Assembly (NCBI RefSeq): GCF_002999335.1
Contig: NW_020312281.1
Span: 1-64,000, forward strand
Source: Cyclospora cayetanensis
Taxonomy: Eukaryota; Apicomplexa; Conoidasida; Eucoccidiorida; Eimeriidae
Reading direction: 5' to 3'
DNA: 64,000 nucleotides
Position 1 is the first letter of the stretch; each line of letters starts with the position of its first letter. The translations under genes and the position numbers were made by a program. The notes below the pieces were generated by a model, which saw only the letters and a program-made list of their open reading frames with translations, searched no databases and was not told the DNA's origin. Shown here piece by piece: positions 37,152 through 49,330 of this stretch.

Positions 37152-38959
37152 GGTGCACACAATAGAAAAAAAATGACAGAAACCTCAAAAGATACCGCCC
37201 CCACGAATGTGAATGGCCTGAAGGTTGAAGTGCTCCACCCAGCAGTTCCTATAGGTTATCGAACTTCGCAAATTTCCTCAGGAAACTAGTTTAGGCGTAT
37301 GGTATTTGCGGAACTGCGACGCATGGGGTGGGGGCTCCCGACGATGCTGGGACGGAATCATGCCGCCTCGGCAACCTGTGAGCCATATACTCAAGTGTCC
37401 GACGGAACACCAAGCGCGCAAAGGGTAGCCACAAATTTCGAGCTCCAATACACAGGAATATGTAAAAGAGCAAAGACGCATTGCAGCTAATGAGCTTGAT
37501 CGCTGGTCGCAGGTCACATGCAATCTGTGGTACCCATTTATTTGTGTGGCTGATGGTGCAGCCGCACGTGCACCCCGTCGATGAATAGTTCTTTACAAGT
37601 TGCTTTCTTTATGCCGATAACAAGAATGATAATGCCCATAGAATGTTATGTATCCCGGGGCGAGGTAGAGGGACTTTACAAGATGTAACTATTTGTTTCT
37701 CGACTAGAGAATGCTGGCCACATGGTGTAAGCCCCTTGAACAAAATCCAAAAAATAAACGTTGGCTAAACACCCGAAGCGCATCAGGATTTGGGCTAGGG
37801 TTGGGGCCTTGCTTATGAAAATGGCCTTTTCCTTACACTTGTGTCTTGGTAGGGGACATGAAACGACATTACCTAAGGAACTGTGCGGAGCTGTGTGCAA
37901 AGCCAAACTACAATTAGGCAGTTCCCTCTCTGCAACAACTACAATTTAACTGCAGCAGTAGACATAGTTCTATGTAAAAGATCGTCCGCAACATAGACCC
38001 ACCTTCTAACGTCAGTCTACCAAGTGTATGCACGGATGCTGGTACCACATAGCTTGTCCCGCTACAGCACGAGTTTACGTGTAAGCCTTCCGATTATCTA
38101 TTTATTAAAGCTAACTACAGCAAAAGCTTTCATGGATAGTGGAGTAGCAGTGTCATGGGAGCGGTATTCGAGAGCAACAAGCCACCGCATAATCCAAGGC
38201 TCCGGTCCAAATTTTTACCTGCGCCATGTACACTGAGAAAATGTGTCTAGCTTTTAATCAGACAATAATTCTTGAAGCCCTTTTGATTCCTTAGGGCCTT
38301 CAACGAGGTGAACGTATCCAAATAAGTAAGTCCATGGAATATAATTGGAATATTCGTTTGCATGCTTGATTGGTAGCGAATAATTTGCTGCCTAACAAGC
38401 CTCGTTTCCATTGGATCTTAAATGGATGATCTAAAGGCTAGTTACGCCGTTACTCGATGCCTCTGGACATCTTGGTCAATTTTGTAGCCTAAGATACACC
38501 TGCGCTGCTTTCCTACACCATGTGCATTTAGCCATTGGCTCGTTTAAGTGAGAACTCGATCTTGCTGTTCGTATATTCTGTTTGTTGTAGAGTATAGCAA
38601 GCCTTATACTATAATATTGAACGCTGTTTGTCCACGTTTTAGGTAGCAATGCTCAGCTGGGCGCGAATGCTCTGAGTGCTCAGAGCATGCGACACCGTGC
38701 ATCTTAGGTGCCCTCTCCCCTTATGCCGGAGGAGTATAGAGTGAGGGCACAAGGAGGAGAGACTTTTATCGAAAAAGCAACTAACGACCTTCTCTGATCT
38801 CTTGTATTGGTTTCAACGCTAAAGATTTCCTTGTGTAGACAACAAGTGGAGCCCTACAAATGGCAAAATATCCCAAGAGTGATCTCCATATAAAAGCTGC
38901 TGTACTAGGCCCTAGGGTTTCTTGCAATCAAAGAATCGGTGCTTGCGCTTACTTACAAT
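37152..38959. other. Upstream region of the SR factor; no gene recognised
   Basis: Only short open frames without recognisable features. It should contain the SR factor promoter at its left end. Confidence 0.35.
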
Positions 38960-40210
38960 CCTTGCAGGCATTGTGCATCTTAAGAAGGTGAATTGCACTC
39001 CTCGTAAGACTTTTATTTCATTAGCGCTCAGTGAAGCGGAGATACCAGGATACAATGTTTTCCTCGCTGAGGCTGCAGTAAGAGTCGCTCAGATCTCTTC
39101 AAACACTTGTACGCTTACCGATCTGTAGCAAGTAATGGTGGCACACGGCGGGATATGCAAGATCATGCAAGCAGAATGGTGCTCTTTTTGCTGCTACAAA
39201 GGCCTATGGCAGACTAAATGCTGAAGTAGGTAATAACCGAGCTGTCGCCGTGCTTTCCTTACTATGGGTAGCAACGACTCATCTCATGATCATCACCCTA
39301 AAGATTGGCGCTAATATGGCCCACACCGAGCCGTTCCACCTCCCAAAATAGGAAAGCCTTCACTACTTATCTTCGGGTGCTGCTGGAGATCAAATAGGCC
39401 CCAATCCCAAACAAGGGACTTCGTGCAGCATGGACGTACTATATGCCTGTTTCCTGTGGATACAAGCCGTATAAGCTGGCCTGCAAGAGCTACATCTGTA
39501 GACTGCTGACAGGGAGGTGTCGCACAGCCTGACAATGAGCTGCTGGGGCATCTTGCGCGTGTTTAGGGTACATTTGTGACTGCATTACAGGATTTTCATC
39601 TCGCAACTCCACGAAATCATGTGCAATATCACGAATGGAGTACTTGCACCCATGGAGGAGGAGATTGCAGGCGCTTGCAAAGAGACCAGCGTCCTCTTTG
39701 CTATAACACCAGACAAAATGGCGGTGTCTGTTTGCTCTTCATTCTTCACAAGAGCCTTTCACTTTCATTCACCGATTGAATAATTCGATGAAGTAGGGAA
39801 AATTGACGAGAGGTTTACATCACGTGTCTTGTCGTGTGATTTGGCAGGCGTTTGGGAACCAAGCAGCGGTTCTCAATTCCGGAACAGCTTCCCTAACAGC
39901 ATGCAAGCCATAGGCAGACAGCTGGGGAGTGGTTTGCTCGGCAAGGATTCCAGCGAGATGATGCGAACGTTTAGCACTGATCTCCCTTACAGTTGGGTAG
40001 GCACTCAAAGTGTAACTCACGAGCTAGACCCCCATTTGCCGAGGGCAAGCAATCCGGGTTGGCGAATTCCTGTTTTGCATTTATCTTGCTGCTTTCCATT
40101 TTTGTTTTTATCTCGGATGCTTCTCTCGCTTACGATATCATAGGGCATCCGGGACAGCCCCACTGCCTTATAGTTGGCAGCGAAACGGTCCACAAGAAAG
40201 CTAGTAGAAA
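38960..40210 (+). other. Possible multi-exon gene, exon candidates only
   Basis: Several plus-strand open segments are bounded by good splice signals. 39025-39077 lies between TTTCATTAG and GTAAGAG (reading LSEAEIPGYNVFLAEAA). One starts at 39513 after GCTGACAG (GGVAQPDNELLGHLAR). One starts at 39591 after GCATTACAG (IFISQLHEIMCNITNGVLAP, then MEEEIAGACKETSVLFAITP). 39848-39996 lies between TTTGGCAG and GTAGGC. 40144-40210 lies between TATCATAG and GTAAGT (HPGQPHCLIVGSETVHKKA). I could not join them in one consistent frame or recognise a family. It may be a real gene, a decayed one or chance. Confidence 0.3.
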
Positions 40211-40398
40211 GTAAGTTCGTGATACATTCAGGGAGAAGCAATACAGATTCAGAATCGAAGAAAAAGGGCACTTTCTGTACACAGCCACCCTCTAAGGGCA
40301 GAGCAGCTTTACGGGAGCTACTAAATATTCGTAGAGCACTTCGTTCTTAGGTCATGTAGCTTAATGCTGGGTTAGAAACTGAAGCAGATTTGTAAGCC

Positions 40399-40520
40399 TC
40401 TTGGTGTAGAGAATGTAGCTTAGAAGGCACAAACAAAGTTTGCGACGCGTTGCAGAGGAGCTGCATATGCTGCCAGTGGTACATTCGCACAAAAGCGCAG
40501 ATGGCAACTGCAATGGGTGA
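40399..40520. repeat. Diverged tandem repeat, unit A
   Basis: It shares the order ACAAAGTTTGCG / TTGCAGAGGAGCTGCATATGC / CCAGTGGT / GATGGCAACTGC with unit B 230 bases downstream in the same orientation, at perhaps 65-70% identity. In the minus-strand reading both give a related peptide around CTTGSICSS / CTTGICSS. Origin unknown. Confidence 0.5.
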
Positions 40521-40629
40521 TAACTCACCCAGCTCGTTGGCCAGATATTTATTCTAGAGCACATTCAAGTATTCTAGAGGGAAAAGAATGACAAAACCGT
40601 GTACGGAGTATCGACACTCAATGCTGTTT

Positions 40630-40750
40630 GCACTTTGATGGAGTGTGTGTACTTTTGAGGCGAAACACAACAGCTTGCACCACATTGCAGTAGAGCTGCA
40701 GATGCCAGTGGTGCAGTCCCGTTGCAAAGCAGTTCGCTGCAGTAGTGGCA
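40630..40750. repeat. Diverged tandem repeat, unit B
   Basis: Partner of unit A, with CACAACAGCTTGCACC / TTGCAGTAGAGCTGCAGATGC / CCAGTGGT / GTTCGCTGC. The spacing between matching blocks is close to that in unit A. Confidence 0.5.
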
Positions 40751-41819
40751 CTTTTCAGGGCCTCGTGGTTCGCATCCATGAAGAATCACTGGGTCCATGC
40801 TATTGTTTCTCTTGAAAAAACGTAAATTCCTCTTGAGCGGCTTTGCAGGATAAGAGCTCAGGTGATTTCTCTCTTGTCACAAGGTGACGCATCCTAAGCT
40901 CCCCCCTAGAAGATAAAGAGTATAAATGCTTTCAGAATGAACTAACAAACTCTATAGCCAATTTGAACCATGCCCAAAATAAACATCATGCAAGATATAT
41001 TTCACACCAAATGCAAAGTCAACTGAGAGCATGCACTCGCCTGCACTAGCCCTGCCAACAGAAGGTTCAACTATCATTAAGCAAAATAAGCATGAAGGCG
41101 AACAAAATACACTGAAGTCAGTGGTCAAAATCTGGCACCTGCAGAATATGTGATTCGTGCTGACCTCCGGTAGTGACTTCCGGAGGCCTTGTTGGGCACC
41201 CCGTTCAAACAAAGCATTACCAGTTTGGAAGGCCATGTACTTGTGCACCTGCGTGCTCTTTGACCTTAGGACAGGACAGGGTCACTTTAGCTGTGAGCAA
41301 AGATGGAGTCAAACACAATGATGAGAGTAATATTGAATATGGAGGTGTGGGGCGAATCAGCAGCCAGAGATCATTCATCAGACTTTCAAGGAATTGTTGC
41401 GAACTGGATGTTTTACCCGGAAGATAGGCCCGCAACTTCTGCCTATCTTTCACTGTCTGGAAAGTATACATGCAATTAGTTGCAAGTTGGCATCCAAAGC
41501 CCCTCTGCAGGAAAACGAAACAGCAAGGGGCTCAGCATAGCAAAGAGTCTAATAATGCTTCGTGTAGTAGCGCCGTCGTCCTGTCTACGGCGCAGCTGCT
41601 AATAGCTTGCTAGGACCTTGTACCCGTCACTGTGCTCAACGATTAGCTAGACTCGGGGTACCCTGATCCAATAAGGGCAGTGCTTAGGGGGAAACAGCAA
41701 TAAGTCCCTTAATCAAAGCGTTCTACCCTCAGTACATACTAACGCAGTGCCACTGTGATTGTGTGTAACACTGTTAGAGCATGGGTAATCTACCAAATAG
41801 GCCACCCCTGTACCGCTCC
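40751..41819. other. Intergenic stretch, no gene recognised
   Basis: Open frames on the minus strand at 40952-41248 and 41217-41471 lack recognisable domains. This lies 3' of retroelement relic 4 and may contain its decayed integrase and LTR, but I could not match it. Confidence 0.3.
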
Positions 41820-42004
41820 ATCTAAGGCCTCCGTAGGTAGGCAGGTAACACCAATCCCATTTTAGCGGGAGGAACATGAGCATGTACTTTGCGCAAAGAG
41901 GCACTGTGGAGCAAAACCAGTAAGTACAAGTGAGGGAGTCCTCGTTGTGGCCTCAACCAATGCAGGCCATCCAGAACGTGGTAGTGCTTCATCCATTTGC
42001 CGTT

Positions 42005-42892
42005 CTTGTTCAGGAGGTTAAAGGCAACACATATGCGCCACCTCCTGTCGCCTGGTAGAGCCAACATTAGATCGAAAAAGGCTAATACATCCCTACACCT
42101 TGCCATTCTACAGCAACTCATGAGTGTGCCGCTCAATCTACGCTTCATGTTGGGAGCGCTTTTAATGCCGTGAAGCATACCTTCGGGCTGACCCCAGGAC
42201 TAGTGGAATATGATGCGCTGAATGACCAGGAGGCGGCCAACGTGCTGGCAGCTCGTCGTTGTTGAGCACATTCGACAAGTCCTAGATATCCGCGTATTCC
42301 CGCTGTTCCTTAGGGGACTGATTAGCTGAAGTGTGTAATAAGGGAGCTGTTACACAGCCAGTCAAATGAGATGCATGCTCAGAATCGTCTCCTCTCACTG
42401 CCGTGCTGGGCCGCCTGCAGGGAGACGTTGCATGAGCCGATTGAGGTACCGACTGTTTCCCGCTCTTACAGAGGGAATGCGCATTGTTGATACGATCAGG
42501 AGCTGCTCCCCCCTTGCGTTGTTCAGCGCACTAACGTTTACGCTGCGCGACTGTGGCCGCGTGAGGGCTTCCCATTGGGTCACCCATGGCGTGTTTCGAA
42601 CTTCGTCATGATGCAGGGGTCCAGCATAGGCTACGGACCATGCCGATAGGATCTAAATTTTTTGGATTGTAATTGGTATTAAAGTGCTTTAGCCCTGCTA
42701 ATCCTTGCATTCTCCCACCCGTCAGCAGACATTCGTTCTGGCGGCTGCGCTACAGACTGCACAGCCAGATTGAACTTCTGGCCATTTTCTCAGATAACAG
42801 ACTCACTTCATGACCAGTGTCAGAAAAGCACAGCTGTTTTCGACCGCCAAGGCGAGCTTGTATCAGCGCATAATTGATTTCTAGTGGGTCGC
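42005..42892. repeat. 888-bp block, about 97% identical to 28196-29084
   Basis: Second copy of the block, same orientation. The left border coincides with the internal deletion junction of relic 4. The right border lies inside the gag region, where the two relics remain alignable but far less similar. Confidence 0.9.
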
Positions 42893-44094
42893 CAGCTGTG
42901 GTTCGCCGTCGGTCAAGTTCCTTGGCTTTTGGTATACTCCGATAGTTCCGGAGTATATGACCCGATTGGCCAGAACACCATCAGGTGCACTGCTTAAGAG
43001 CTGGCTAGGATGCTTAAAACATGGTTTCCTTCTGGGTTTCTTCTCTTGCTCATCTCAAACCGCGAGCTAAGGCCGGTTGACACGGTCCAGACAATCCCTA
43101 GGCTGAAAATCTCGAGTTTGCCGCTCTATTGTAAGTAGAGACGTTGAGGTTGCTCTCGTTTCCTCTTAAAATTTCCAGTTTTCCATTGTTAGCGGATGAT
43201 CCGCTGCTGGAGTGCTCCCATCTGCTGATTCGTTCCCCATCCTGCGACCACCTAACGTCATGACTCTTGAATGGACCTGACAAATCACTGCTGAAGCACC
43301 TGTTCTTCCAAGTTGTGGCTTTTACAAACCAAAGTCTCACATCTCTCAAAATTATGGTTTACTCGTAGAATCCACTGCGAAAGTTTTCCTAGTTTTTGCA
43401 CAGTTTGCTGTTGAACTTTCATCATCACCCCTTTGGTTGGGGATCGTGTCAAGGCTCTAGCTGCAATAATTCCCGCTAGCAGAAGGTTCTCTATGCAAGA
43501 GTAGATCCGTAGATAAATGGATCCTTTTCCTCCTCCAAGACATTTCGCAGGGACTAGTTTTGTGTCTTCAATGTGGGGGCTTAAAACGAGGTATACCTCG
43601 AAAGCGCTCATGCAATTATCGAGCACATGCTTATTCTCACGCAGTCATAGTTGCTTGCTCAGCATAGCTTAAACTGCATATCCATAAACATTTTATCAGC
43701 AACCCAATCATCTTACACTACAACGCGTGGGCCACCGTGTTTCAGGGAGAGTAGACCGGCCTCGGCCACACTAACGGGCGTTGCGCCCCCATCAGCGTTG
43801 CTCACCAATTTTGATTCAGACCGCTGGCATAGGAGGTCAGAGTGTTGAGCTAAAATATGACTTGGTCGAAAGCAGAGGACAATTGTAGGGAAGCTTGTCA
43901 TCCTACTGCATCCACAGCCAGTGGATTGGCGGAGAACCGCTGCAAAGAACTAAGCTGTGCCACTAACTCTAATGTTCCATTCACAGTCACTGTAGGAGGA
44001 CACTCAAATCCCGACTCATCATAGAGATTATGCAACGTTGAAGTGGTTTTTGTTCAGTAAAGCTCACTCTTGCCCCTGTGTGCACCCTGCATGG

Positions 44095-44200
44095 CTTAAA
44101 CGTGAGGGTAGAGGGACGGATAGCGTACACATTGCAGCACCTCTTGAAACCTCCAGGAATTCAAACCTAGCTGCACATAGCATCAAGCGCCAACGCACAC
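44095..44200 (-). repeat. LTR-like segment of relic 4
   Basis: CTAGCTGCACATAGCATCAA followed by GCGCCAACGCACACACC matches the segments at 30.28 kb (CTTGCACATAGCATCTTGCG) and 52.5 kb. It sits upstream of gag on the minus strand. Confidence 0.4.
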
Positions 44201-44721
44201 ACCATCAGTTCTTATTGCTTTGGGCTACCATTCCTTACTTATTAAAGTTAATATACAGCCAGACTAAATATTCCACACTGTAGTGATTATGCACCAAATA
44301 TAATGTGGCAAAAATTGGCCAAGTGTTGCTTAGCCTGCTATAACATGGGGTTATATTCGATAACGAGCTTGTTTCATACCCGTGAGCCTGGCAGATTTTG
44401 CGTTACAAATGTGTTCCTAGTTAACACCCATGACCTTTCGACGGTAGAATAAAACCTCCAAATAAAGCAGTTAAAAGCACGGCTAGGATAGAGATGTGGC
44501 TGGCAGAGAGGGAGCTTAGATGGCGCGGAATAGCCATGGTTTAGAGTAGGTGAGACACGGACAGGCAACCCACTGTACACATCACTGGAAGCATCTTCCC
44601 AAATGCACTACCTCACACGAGTGCCATGTCTACTATTTTCACTACAGCCAAGCATCTGTATTGTAAATATCAAGCCATAAGTGATTAAAGGATTATGCAA
44701 AGGACGGTCGGAACACGACTT

Positions 44722-46590
44722 CTAAATAACTCGGCCGCAAAAGCGCAACCATTGCAGAAGTTCTGCCTCAGAGCGCTGCTGTGCATTGCTTTTCTGGCCG
44801 TCTGAAGTGTCCTGCCACTGCTTCTCAAGTGCGGTAGCAGCCGCATCTGCAAAGGCCCCCCACAGCGCATTCTGTAGGGCACCCGTCAGTAGAATCTCCC
44901 GTCCAAGGCAGCAGAGTTCCTCCCTGCTTGCTGCGCCTGCTGCTGCAGAAAATGCAGCTAAGACATAGTCTGCGCTGTGGTGCAGTCCTAGTCGTTCCAA
45001 ACCAATATAACCCTGAGCAGGCAAACGCCAAGAACTCCACAGCGGACAGGCCCAAATGTGTGAAGTAGTAGCGTGTTCAATGACATAGACAAGCAAAAAA
45101 CATACGGCACTCCTGATAACAAAGCCACAAGAAGTGACAATGGCAGGTGCGGAGTGAATGCGCGGATACTAACCAGTGCTAGGTCAAGTGAACTGCACGG
45201 CAGTCGAGAAGACAGTGCACGGAAGACGTCGGCGTTGAGAAGGTTCAATACGATATCTCTATCCTGCTGTAGTGCCCCGCGCTCTCCCTTGCTGGTGTAT
45301 GCAACACGGTCAGATTCGCTCTTGTGTCTGCAATGCTTCTGGGGAGGCGGAAGTTTTAGGGCCTCAGAAATGCTTGCTAAGGGCCAAAGCAATGAAATGC
45401 TATCCCTTGGATCTCTATTTTCGGCTCCTTGATCTCTTCTACTCAATCTCCACAGTTGCTTTTTTGTCGCTTTAAGCAGCTCTCGTGCTGTTGTCGGGCA
45501 AATTCCCAGCGGCTCCGCTGTTGCACCCAGAAGAAGAAGTACTCGCCGCAGGTCGCTGAAGGTTGCAGAGCTCCTCTGGAACTGCAACGATACTAATAAT
45601 GCATCTTGAAGTGCACGGGCCGCAGGCCCTGCATCAGGATCAGTTAGTAGATCAGCTTCCTTCATGGCTAAAAGCACAGTTGCAGCACTTTTAAAGTTTT
45701 CGAAGGTGCTCGGCCATCGTGATGCAAAAGAATCCCGTTTATCCGGTTGGATAATCTCCTGCAGCAAATGCGGGGAGGTATCCGCTCTGCTTTCAACTTT
45801 GAAGGCTGCGCAAAATCGCCGTGCTGCTGCTGAAGCGAGAGCTGGTGTGAGCTCGCCTGCCCTAGCGAAAGCTGCCGCTACAGGGCCCAGCATAAGCAGG
45901 GAAAGCTCGCCCTTTACAGTGCAGCGCAACACTTCTTCGCGCTGAGTTGCCCAGAAGGCCTTCCCGAAGGATTCGCTTTGTTCTCCCGAGGCCTGTAGCA
46001 ATCGCCCCTCGGAATGAAGAAGTGTTTTTGGTCGAGAGACATGCATTACAATTTTCCTTCAATCTGGACCCTAGTCTTGTTATTGGATCTGAATACTGGA
46101 AGGCACAAGATGAAATACTCACCTCCAATACCCGATTCGCCACTGAGGTTGGATCAGGGAGATGGCGTGTGGGATCCTCACCGGACGCGCTTCTGTGTTG
46201 CTTCTGGATTCGCCCACAGTGATAGTCACACCTTGATGTTGTAGCGCTAGAATACAGGGTGGTGCCACGCTGTTGTATTCTCCGTGCAGTTGGAGGCCCA
46301 TGCGACCTGCGGAGTGCCGACGTGGAATTAGGAGTATTTCTGATAATCCGAGTAGGTAAGAGTATGACGCACATTTGTCGCTCCTTGCACCTTGAAGGTA
46401 TTCGCAAAGTTGACATTATGCGATTAGCTCTTACTACCCTTGCTTCAGCACCTGCAAGGGCATCAGTTGCTGGTGCTGCCCGAAGAACCATCCATTGGAA
46501 CGGCAAAGCCTGAGCCATTAGGAAAATCTGAGCTGAAAGCCAACCCGCTGCTGATACCGCATTTCTTGGAGCATCAGCTTTAGAGGCCAA
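44722..46590 (-). CDS. Hypothetical protein, three exons, possibly mitochondrial
   Basis: Exons 46590-46123, 45992-45174 and 45012-44722 (stop 44722-44724) have GT/AG borders and join in phase 0 to 525 residues. No domain was recognised. The body is rich in Ala and Leu with repeated amphipathic helices (AAAFARAGELTPALASAAAR; ALQDALLVSLQFQ; YVLAAFSAAAG), suggesting an alpha-solenoid. If translation starts at Met59 the protein begins MSTLRIPSRCKERQ, an Arg-rich stretch without acidic residues for some 30 positions, like a mitochondrial presequence. Many coccidian mitochondrial ribosome or RNA-processing proteins look like this, but that is a guess. The frame of exon 1 is the least certain part; exons 2 and 3 have clear coding character. 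Confidence 0.6.
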
Positions 46591-47449
46591 ATAAAAGCGC
46601 GAGACTGCAAGCGTGTAGGTCGGGTCCGCGGGGTACCAGAGAGAGCAGTTAGACTGCTTATGAGCGAGATGAGTTCGGTCACATCATCCTACAATATTGT
46701 TTTTTTTAAGGAAGAAGATCGATATAGAAGAAAAAAAGTATTACCGAAGTATTTGGGTGTGAGGCAAAGGCCACGAAATGGCAACCGTGGGGAAGGGCGC
46801 CGAAGGCAGCCATGGCCGATGACCACAGTGTTGTGTACTTTGCGGCATATAGCATAAAACCACTGCTAATATTTCCGAGGACATGCCTCCCATCCAACCA
46901 AAACAAACCCGCTATGATGCAAGAATTACCGACAGGTGCCGCTCCCGTTCACTACGAAGGGCTTTACAGATCGACTGAATAGAAACAAAAGTACACCAAC
47001 CCAAAGCAAACAGTGAGTAAAGTGCAAAGAAGTACAGTGGAAAGACGCATGTATGTATATATGTATGAATATATGTCTGTATGTACGTGTCAAAGGATTC
47101 TTGTGCGTAGTTTTACCCAAAACCGGGGCAGTACAACCAGGAAGGCTAAAAATGCACCTTCACGAAGAAGGCGAAACAAAGAAGGAAGAAACCCAATAGC
47201 TGAATCAAGAACTGTCACAGATGGAATGGATCGAAAAGCTTCAGGAGTCCTCGTTCTCTAGCGTGGTGCCTATCTAAAGAGAAATACGTCGAGTACTTTT
47301 TGCCGCGGAATCAAGTTGCTTGGAAAGGCGTGTTGTGAAGGGAGATGATTTGGTCTTCTCCATACGCTTTTCAGTAAGTGTAATTACTTGAAGCTAATTA
47401 TGTGGGAATTGCTTCTGGGCCTTTACTTATCGTAAATACTTGTTAGGCT
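46591..47449. other. Intergenic stretch with a microsatellite
   Basis: No gene recognised. It holds the 5' flank of the hypothetical gene and the ATGT-rich repeat. Confidence 0.4.
47048..47090. repeat. Imperfect ATGT/ATATGT microsatellite
   Basis: About 43 bases made almost only of ATGTATGT, ATATATGT and ATGTCTGT units. It gives a low-complexity Met/Tyr/Val peptide in the plus frame, which should not be taken as a gene. Confidence 0.8.
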
Positions 47450-49039
47450 CTCTTGAAATATGCGCATTCATCCACGTGGACTAGTAAGATGGCTTCTGGA
47501 TCCCTCAACTGCTCAGCATGGCTGCTGACAGCGGACCATCAGACCCAGGTCCGGATCCGAGAGGGTCTCCTTTGGGTATACCAGGAATGGGGGAGAGCAA
47601 CGGACAGACGACTCTTTTTGCTCAACCATAGACCCACTCTGGGAGAGAACGAACATCAAGCCAGTAAATTGGCCTGTGTTATCATGGAGATACAACTGCC
47701 TTAGAAGAGCGCGATTGTTGTGCTATAGCTGTGCATCTGCATAGGGTTGTTTCGATGTGGTCATGTTGTGGCCAATCCATAGGCATTTTTTTGGTAATAG
47801 TACTCCTAGGGAGTCCAGAAAGCTTCTCTACATGATCTATGAATACTTAAGCGACCTGCCGAAGCATGAGGGAACTGGAGCAAGGGATAAAGTGGGCATC
47901 ATGCAAGGTCCGTCGACAACGAAGGAGATGCTCATGCGACCCTTGGCCTCCGGCAGTACAAATGAAATGTCCGTGATCGGGTCGGTCCAAATCCTCTTAA
48001 AAACAGGAAAGCCTCGAAATAGCCGGTTTATGGGGAACTGCGCAGTTTAACTGCTGTGGATCTGGGAATGACAATGCACACTTCTTTGCCCGGGGGGCTT
48101 TCCCAAGACATCAAACGGATTGTGAGAGGTTTTCCATGGCGGTCTGAGTCTCACCTTGAGCCGGAAGAACATGAGCATGTACTTTCCGCAAAAAAACAAT
48201 GGGGAGCACAGCCACGATGTAAAAAAAGGGAGTCCCTGTTGTGGCTTCAACCAATGTAGGCCATCCTGAACGTGGTAGTGCTTCACCCATTTGCCATCCT
48301 CGAAGTTGTGTGTTTTCAAGTAAACTTCACTTTACAGTCGTACTGTTGGAGACACTTGAGTCAGCAAACAACACTAGGCATACCGAACTCCTGAAACTCT
48401 CTGTCAGCTTCATCAAGATTGGTGCTCTATCTGGACCGTAGCATGAGGCCCATCTAAGTGCTGCCTGTATGTTTCACGCTCACAACACCGCATGAAGCTG
48501 CTCCTCCTGGAAATATCTGCTCGGTTAGGATCAACGGAGCTAAATAACAAGCAATAATTTATTTTCTTCCAGGAGCCCTACCCTGTTGGAGAGAATAGCA
48601 TCCTTTTTTTCATCACTAGAATCGGTTGTTAGGAGAAAAAATAGGGCTAGTAATCGAGCACCGCAAGTGCCGAATATGCTGTAATGGGTTTGCTAAGCGT
48701 CCTTGCCGCGGCCACAGCCTTCTCTGTCCAGGTCACGGACTGAGTTGGCTCCAGAAGAGCACTGAAAAAAGCAGAGCCCAGAGCAAACCTAGTCCCGGAC
48801 TTCGGTAAAAAGATGCAAGATCCAGAACGTCACAGCATCCTTGTCGGCGCGTAAAGGCCAAGCTGTGATTGCCGAATTTTGCTGGATTTGGCTCGGTTCC
48901 TGCAGCCCAAACGCTAAATTCCACAAACACAAATTGTTTTAATGAAAAACACTTCCGTGCCTTTAAATACCACTACTTTCTCTGCAACAGTTGAAGCTCA
49001 GGCCATAAATGCTGTAGGTGCTCTTGAGCGCTTCGGCGC

Positions 49040-49330
49040 GGTGCTCTGACGTTGTCCATGTACACAGTCATCTACTCCTGAGCACGCCGATAAGCATTCC
49101 CGTAAACGTGCCGTTGCAGTTCACCCTGAGCATTCATAGGTTCAACCGGAATACTAGTCTCTTCGATTATGCCAGTTTTTGTGTGAAACACCGTTTTGTG
49201 GCTGTCATTTGGATGAATTGGGATTTGTCAGAAGGCGTCTGTGGAGCCGAATGCCGAGTGGACAGTTGATCTGTATAGCTTGTCGAGTGTTTCGCCACAG
49301 TGTGAAGCATCCCACACTTCTGCTGCATAA
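49040..49330 (-). pseudogene. Retroelement reverse transcriptase remnant of relic 5
   Basis: The minus-strand reading contains HSAFGSTDAF, one stop, then QIPIHPNDSHKTVFHTKTG, a very clear gypsy RT palm segment. It continues to MTVYMDNVR at about 49068-49042, where the catalytic Asp pair is Asp-Asn. Long stretches remain in one frame, so this is the best preserved RT in the window. Confidence 0.75.

Larger units (their letters stand above)
41820..44200 (-). mobile_element. Ty3/gypsy LTR-retrotransposon relic 4, internally deleted
   Basis: From the right: LTR-like segment (44200-44095), gag remnant (43626-43098, with KLGKLSQWILRVNHN), the gag/protease block shared with relic 3 (42892-42005), then directly the segment preceding integrase (about 42004-41880, NGKWMKHYHVLDGLHWLRP). 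The reverse transcriptase and RNase H that lie between these parts in the other copies are missing, so about 1.1 kb has been lost. Integrase is not recognisable to the left. Confidence 0.7.

Noticed and set aside
45073..45945. Plus-strand frames of 119 and 93 codons
   Set aside because: Antisense of exon 2 of the minus-strand hypothetical gene, whose composition is more protein-like.
47013..47261. 82-codon plus-strand frame
   Set aside because: Its start is translated microsatellite and the rest has no recognisable character.
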